Shown here one piece after another: positions 13,325 to 17,855 of a DNA stretch of 17,855 nt. A program made the position numbers and the translations under genes. The stretch is from an uncultured Clostridia bacterium (GTDB taxonomy: Bacteria; Bacillota_A; Clostridia; TANB77; CAG-508): positions 1-17,855 of the forward strand of contig CANQEA010000024.1 of assembly GCA_947594095.1 (NCBI GenBank), written 5' to 3'. How positions within the stretch are numbered: position 1 is the first letter of the stretch; every line of letters starts with the position of its first letter. A model generated the notes under the pieces. It was not told the DNA's origin, did no database searches, and was given only the letters and a program-made list of their open reading frames with translations.

Positions 13325-16285
13325 ATGAGTTTTGAACCAAACATATTTGTTAATAAAATACAAAGAGTACCTACACCTAAAATGCAAGAAATGTTTAGAA
13401 AACATGAAAAGGAAATAAAATCATTGACATATAATGATATTAATACATTGTTTAATTATGCAGAAAAAAGAATTCGTGCACTAAAAAATGTGCCACAAAA
13501 TGAAATAATGCTTAGTATGATGTTATTATCAGATTTAAGCAGACCTGTAATTTTAACAAGGCATAATATAGAAATATTAAAAAGTGCTGAAAAAGAATTA
13601 AAATCCCTAGATATAGTACCACTTATTGAATCGCTTGCTTATGTTGAATATGATAAGATACAAAAAGTATTGAATAACTATCATAGTTCACTTCCAAGTC
13701 AAACAATAGAAACGTTAATAATAAATTTGCCTGAAAATAGGCAAATAAAAGCTATTGAGATGTGTAAAAATGAGTTAATGAAAAGTGAAAATATTTCTTT
13801 TCTCAATTTTATGGCATCTATAAGCCAAAATGCACAAAAATATGTAATAGAAAATTTTGGAGACAAATTTTCAAATTTCACAGAAGAAGAAGCTAGGATG
13901 TTGCCAGGATATCTATATCAAGATAATATACAACTTTACACAAATAAATATCAAGAATTAATACAAAAAGAAGAAAATTTATACCAAATTATAATGTCAT
14001 GCGAAGAGAAGAATCTAAGAGAAATATTATCTCAATATAAAGAACAATTGAAAGACCTAAATGCAGATGAATTAATGCAAATTCTTTGCTATAAAATAAG
14101 TGATCCGAAAGAATTATTTAATATTTGGATCGAAATGCCTGATAAAATAAAAGAAGTATCTACAGCGAACTTCAAAATATTTATAAAAAGATTGGAAAAT
14201 GAAAAAAGATTAAATTCAATATATGACTTTAAAGAAAAATATGCTCAAATGGATATTGAAGACATAATAGAGTTATTTGAAAATGATACTGATGATATAA
14301 AAGCTAGAATTTTGGTTCAATATAGAGATAGATTTTCAGGAGAAGAATCAGATAGACTTAAAAAAATTATGACAAAAACTATAAGAGACAAAATGATAGA
14401 TATATATTCAGATGAAATACTACAGAACTATGAAAAACAAATAGAAGAAGGCGTTGACCTAAAAAATGAATTGAACAATATAGTTAATAATTTGAAAGTA
14501 GATGGAGATAATAAATTATTTGATGATGATTATCTAAAAGCCATTTTATTATCTAGAATTTTATTAAAACGCAAAATTATTAATGATAAAAATGATAGTT
14601 ACATTAGATTAGGGGAGAAATATTTAAAACATCTTTACAATAAGCTTGATAGAGATAATACAACAAATCAACTTATAAGTAACAGTTTATTTTATAGAAT
14701 TGTAAAAGGGAATATAGATTTTAAGAGTATAAATAGTGACTTAAAAAGTGTAAAAGCTCTTTTGTATCTATATCGTAATCCAAAAGAAAAAGATATTGAA
14801 AAAATAGAAGACCTTGTAAATAATTTAAGTGAAAAACAAGTTGAATCATATAATATAAAATTTTACAAAAAATTATGTGGTGATATAAAAGAAAAATACA
14901 AAGATTCCCAACCATTAGAAGAAAACATACAAAAGTTAGCTTATAAATTATTTTTCTTTTGTGGATATGATAAAGCAAAAAAAATATTAGAAAATGATAT
15001 AGGATTTACTACATTTGAATATATATTTAATGATTTGGAAATAAAGAAGATAGAACTTAATAAAGATGGAACTCCTAAAATGAATAAAAAGTTAAGTAAT
15101 TTTCTATTTGGACATGGTAAAGATGAGAAAGATACAAATATAAATAAATTACTAAATGATAAAGCACGTAATTCTTATAAATATATATCTGGAATTTATA
15201 ATGATTGGGATACAATTTATGAAAAATTACATGGAAATATTACTTTAAAAAGAGTTTTAGATTCATTTAAAAGCAATGATTTAAAACTAAAACCTAACGA
15301 ATATAAACTATTAGACCCAATGCAAGAAATTGGAACAAATAATAAACAAATAGTAGAAGAAGCAAAAAAATGGTATAAAACAATGAGAGAAAAACAATAT
15401 TCTAGTATACCCAAAGTTAAAGGGAATTTAGGCCATGAATATTCATATGAAATATTAGACTTGGACGATCCAACAGCATTAGCTGTAGGATATATAACCA
15501 GATGTTGTTTTTTAATAAATGGATTATCTAGACAATCTTTATATCATTCAATAAGTAGTAAAAATGGAAGAACTTTTGTTGTCAAAAAAAATGGAGAACT
15601 AATTGCCCAAAGTTGGATATGGAGAAATGGAAATGTTTTGTGTTTTGATAATGTTGAGACAAGAGGAAATTATAGTTATGATACATTATTAGAAGTATAT
15701 AAAAAAGCAAGTAATGAGTTAATTGAAATATCTAACAAATCAGAAGACGAAAAAGAAAGTTTGAAATTAATAACTTATGGTACATCTGAATCTAAAATGT
15801 CAAGACCTGAAAAAGTGTTAGAATTAACTCCATTACCTAGTGTATTAGAAAATGTAAATTATAGTGATGCAAAGAGAGAACAATGTGTGCTTGCAGAAAA
15901 AGAATATAAGGATTTATACTATGGTGAAGTTTCTGCAAAATATAGAGATCCAAGACCTAAAATTATTGAATTAAAAGGTAATCAGATAAAATCACTAGAT
16001 GTAGATCATATTTATGAATTGGATGAATTATTAGATTCAATTAAATATGAAAGTACAGGAAGTTTAAGAGATGGTTCTATTGAAGACTATCAATATATTA
16101 TATGTAATAAAGATTGGTACATAACTATTAATAAAAAAGGACAAGTTGATATACAATTGTTAAAGAGAGATGAAAGGGCAATAGAAGAGTGTAAGGAGAA
16201 GGCAAAATTTATACTTGAAAATGTAAAATCTGATAAGATAGTATTTCCTATTGATATTGAAAATATAGGAGGTGAAGAAAGATAA
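13325..16285 (+). CDS. Large hypothetical protein, helical repeats plus CC-motif domain (986 residues)
   Basis: I do not recognise a named family. No signal peptide or membrane segments are seen. Residues of about 1-600 are charged and strongly alpha-helical, with recurring 30-40-residue blocks that suggest a solenoid or coiled scaffold. A distinct domain lies at about 640-800: SYKYISGIYNDWDTIYEKLHG, SIPKVKGNLGHEYSYEILDL, then GYITRCCFLINGLSRQSLYH with C727-C728, GRTFVVKKNGELIAQSWIWR and VLCFDNVE. The CC-G-GRTFVV-AQSWIW-FDNVE order resembles uncharacterised Firmicute and phage proteins I recall only as hypothetical, with a GNAT-like strand pattern; that is an impression, not a call. The C terminus holds NKDWYI around W931, also found in the next gene. 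AGGAGAG precedes the ATG. Its TAA overlaps the next ATG (TAATG), so the two genes are translationally coupled. Confidence 0.85.
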   Translation: MSFEPNIFVNKIQRVPTPKMQEMFRKHEKEIKSLTYNDINTLFNYAEKRIRALKNVPQNEIMLSMMLLSDLSRPVILTRHNIEILKSAEKELKSLDIVPLIESLAYVEYDKIQKVLNNYHSSLPSQTIETLIINLPENRQIKAIEMCKNELMKSENISFLNFMASISQNAQKYVIENFGDKFSNFTEEEARMLPGYLYQDNIQLYTNKYQELIQKEENLYQIIMSCEEKNLREILSQYKEQLKDLNADELMQILCYKISDPKELFNIWIEMPDKIKEVSTANFKIFIKRLENEKRLNSIYDFKEKYAQMDIEDIIELFENDTDDIKARILVQYRDRFSGEESDRLKKIMTKTIRDKMIDIYSDEILQNYEKQIEEGVDLKNELNNIVNNLKVDGDNKLFDDDYLKAILLSRILLKRKIINDKNDSYIRLGEKYLKHLYNKLDRDNTTNQLISNSLFYRIVKGNIDFKSINSDLKSVKALLYLYRNPKEKDIEKIEDLVNNLSEKQVESYNIKFYKKLCGDIKEKYKDSQPLEENIQKLAYKLFFFCGYDKAKKILENDIGFTTFEYIFNDLEIKKIELNKDGTPKMNKKLSNFLFGHGKDEKDTNINKLLNDKARNSYKYISGIYNDWDTIYEKLHGNITLKRVLDSFKSNDLKLKPNEYKLLDPMQEIGTNNKQIVEEAKKWYKTMREKQYSSIPKVKGNLGHEYSYEILDLDDPTALAVGYITRCCFLINGLSRQSLYHSISSKNGRTFVVKKNGELIAQSWIWRNGNVLCFDNVETRGNYSYDTLLEVYKKASNELIEISNKSEDEKESLKLITYGTSESKMSRPEKVLELTPLPSVLENVNYSDAKREQCVLAEKEYKDLYYGEVSAKYRDPRPKIIELKGNQIKSLDVDHIYELDELLDSIKYESTGSLRDGSIEDYQYIICNKDWYITINKKGQVDIQLLKRDERAIEECKEKAKFILENVKSDKIVFPIDIENIGGEER

Positions 16286-17724
16286 TGGAAGTTAAATTAG
16301 TTGATATAAGAAAAAAATTAAAGGATTTATATTTTTGTGAATATGATTATAGTTCACCAAGGGAAGTAAGTCAACGTTATGCAGTATCAGAAAATACAGT
16401 TTTTTTTGTGAGAGTTTTACTTGATACATTACCAAATGATGTTTCAGTAGATGAATTATTATTTACTATTCAACTGTTAATAAAAGATATAGAAAGTGGA
16501 AAATGTGGATTTCATCATTCTCCTGAAGTTGAAGAAAATTTTGAAACAGTATCAGAAAGGATAAAATATTCTGACGATTTACCAGTTGTTTTATCTTTTA
16601 TCCCTAGAGTAGTAGACGAAATTTCAGGTACAAAATTTTCATTAGAGTTTTCTAAAAGATTTAAAGAAGATGTATTAGGAATATATAATATTGAAGAAGC
16701 TAAAGGAGATTACGGGTATATTGAGGTAGAAGAAGATTTTATTGATATTTCAAACAAAGACAAAGCAGAAGTTTTAGCAGGGCTATATAATAATAGCCAA
16801 CCTATAGGAATGGGCATGGTAAATTATGATCCTACACCTATGACAACCGAAGTTGCAAGAAAAATATTAGAAAAAAAGCAAGATTTTGATTATTTATTGG
16901 GGAGACCACTTAAGATTTATTTAGGGGAAAATGTAATCAATGTTCGTGGATATAATTATGACAATGGAAAAAAATTAGCACAAAAAGTCATCTCAGGTTG
17001 TAGAAATATCAATGAAATAGGCAAAAATAAATTAAAGAAATTTTCTGACATGTTTACAGAACAAGCAAAAAAAGAAATTGAAGATGAGATTAAGAAAAAA
17101 AATAAAGAGAGGCAAGAAAAACAAACAATAGAACAGGAAACAGATAATCAAAACAATGATAATAGAAATTTAGATTATTTAAGAGTAGATACTTCAATAT
17201 TACCACCAGCTAGAAGATTAATCGAAGAATCTGGATATGATATAACTGATGAAACATTAGAGTTTATAAAAAATGTTGAAAATCAAGCATATCAAGAAGA
17301 AATGAAATTGATGCAAGATGCAGAGAGTATTGATGATGTATCATATATTTATAATCATTATGTGGAAGAACTTACTATTGCAAGAAATAAAGATTGGTAT
17401 ATTATATACGGAAATGATGGAGATTCTATTGAAATAGCTGATATTGCATCTTTACCAGATAGAGATAAAAAAGCAAGTAGAGAAGAAATGCACAATTACA
17501 TAACGAGAGTAATAAATCAAAAAGCCCACGAAGAGGGTAAATATGTAACTTTAAATGCAAAAGAAGATACATCATATAAAATGATATTGAGAATGGTTAA
17601 TAATGGTGAATATGAAATAATTGAAGATACGCTAAATAGATGGAATGACGAAAATGAAGATATTATAATGCACAAATTAGTTTTACAACCTATTATACAA
17701 AGAGGTAGAGATGAGATAGAATAG
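16285..17724 (+). CDS. Hypothetical protein, 479 residues, coupled to the 986-residue protein
   Basis: No recognised family. The predicted protein is cytoplasmic, with three parts. The N-terminal globular part (1-240) includes YIEVEEDFIDISNKDKAEVL and QPIGMGMVNYDPTPMTTEVA. A charged Lys/Glu/Asn-rich, probably coiled or disordered stretch spans about 250-300. The C-terminal domain (about 320-479) contains ARNKDWYIIYGNDGDSIEIA (W371), then KYVTLNAKEDTSYKMILRMV and YEIIEDTLNRW. The last two motifs are arranged like the end of a degenerate acetyltransferase fold, which is inference only. The ATG shares its A with the upstream stop codon; its ribosome binding site AGGAGGTGA lies within the end of the preceding gene, about 10 bases upstream. 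This tight coupling suggests that the two products act together, perhaps in fixed stoichiometry. Confidence 0.85.
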   Translation: MEVKLVDIRKKLKDLYFCEYDYSSPREVSQRYAVSENTVFFVRVLLDTLPNDVSVDELLFTIQLLIKDIESGKCGFHHSPEVEENFETVSERIKYSDDLPVVLSFIPRVVDEISGTKFSLEFSKRFKEDVLGIYNIEEAKGDYGYIEVEEDFIDISNKDKAEVLAGLYNNSQPIGMGMVNYDPTPMTTEVARKILEKKQDFDYLLGRPLKIYLGENVINVRGYNYDNGKKLAQKVISGCRNINEIGKNKLKKFSDMFTEQAKKEIEDEIKKKNKERQEKQTIEQETDNQNNDNRNLDYLRVDTSILPPARRLIEESGYDITDETLEFIKNVENQAYQEEMKLMQDAESIDDVSYIYNHYVEELTIARNKDWYIIYGNDGDSIEIADIASLPDRDKKASREEMHNYITRVINQKAHEEGKYVTLNAKEDTSYKMILRMVNNGEYEIIEDTLNRWNDENEDIIMHKLVLQPIIQRGRDEIE

Positions 17725-17782
17725 TTTAAAAATAAAATTACCAATAAATTTTATTTTAAATATAGATGTGGAGGAAGCTTTA

Positions 17783-17855
17783 ATGATTAATAAAAATGAT
17801 TCATTGGGAATACCTAATTATGGTCCATGGTATTTAGAAACTTTACCAAATCAAG
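17783..17855 (+). CDS. Start of a third operon gene, truncated by the window edge
   Basis: An ATG at 17783 is preceded by GGAGG with 7 bases between, and opens an uninterrupted frame to the end of the window, beginning MINKNDSLGIPNYGPWYLET. Only 24 residues are available, so the family cannot be judged. It follows the 479-residue gene by 58 bases. That gap contains an AT-only inverted repeat (17729-17739 with 17747-17757) without a T run, so read-through from the upstream operon is likely. Confidence 0.65.
   Translation, partial: MINKNDSLGIPNYGPWYLETLPNQ

Noticed and set aside
17729..17757. 11-bp AT-only inverted repeat as a terminator after the 479-residue gene
   Set aside because: No GC pairs and no T run follows; a new gene with a strong ribosome binding site begins 26 bases later. 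Probably chance in AT-rich DNA.
1..17855. CRISPR array, tRNA, rRNA, prophage or integrase
   Set aside because: No regularly spaced identical repeats, cloverleaf, rRNA-like sequence, integrase or transposase was found on either strand.

Overview
The window is very AT-rich DNA with strong Shine-Dalgarno sites (GGAGG-type), tight intergenic spacing, intrinsic terminators and SigA-type promoters. The gene content is a SpoVD/PBP2-like transpeptidase with a PASTA tail, a class B sortase with PKTG-type wall proteins, and a dockerin/cohesin pair. Together these point to a low-GC Firmicute, most likely an anaerobic clostridial or related gut lineage. I cannot name the species from sequence alone.

Layout. 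(1) 1-479: the 3' end of a PBP2/SpoVD-like gene, broken by an apparent single-base insertion at about 117, followed by a good terminator. (2) 500-2603: a multi-pass DMT/EamA-like transporter with a near-consensus promoter, a convergent leaderless Cu/Zn superoxide dismutase, and a small Amidase_6-type cysteine hydrolase ending in a perfect inverted repeat. (3) 2655-4243: a leftward GtrII-like membrane glycosyltransferase with its own promoter, then a short decayed coding relic. (4) 4396-10164: the centre of interest, a two-gene transcription unit. It encodes a 1629-residue secreted multidomain protein (NPCBM, transglutaminase-like C/H/D core, discoidin-like and Ig-like modules, C-terminal type I dockerin) and a 237-residue cohesin protein with a C-terminal IPKTG sorting signal. 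(5) 10211-13048, leftward: a 219-residue orphan protein, a class B sortase, and a beta-helix/InlB-repeat surface protein ending in a TPKTG sorting signal. (6) 13259 to the end: a rightward operon of large cytoplasmic proteins of unknown function (986 and 479 residues, coupled by a TAATG overlap), plus the start of a third gene.

How they may work together. The sortase has predicted substrates on both sides: the cohesin protein (IPKTG) and the beta-helix protein (TPKTG). The simplest model is that SrtB anchors the cohesin to peptidoglycan and the cohesin then captures the dockerin-bearing transglutaminase-like protein. That would be a minimal two-component, cellulosome-like surface display with no glycoside hydrolase in sight. 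The assembly is inferred; the domains and motifs are visible in the sequence. The 13325-17855 operon is independent and contains the least familiar proteins of the window.
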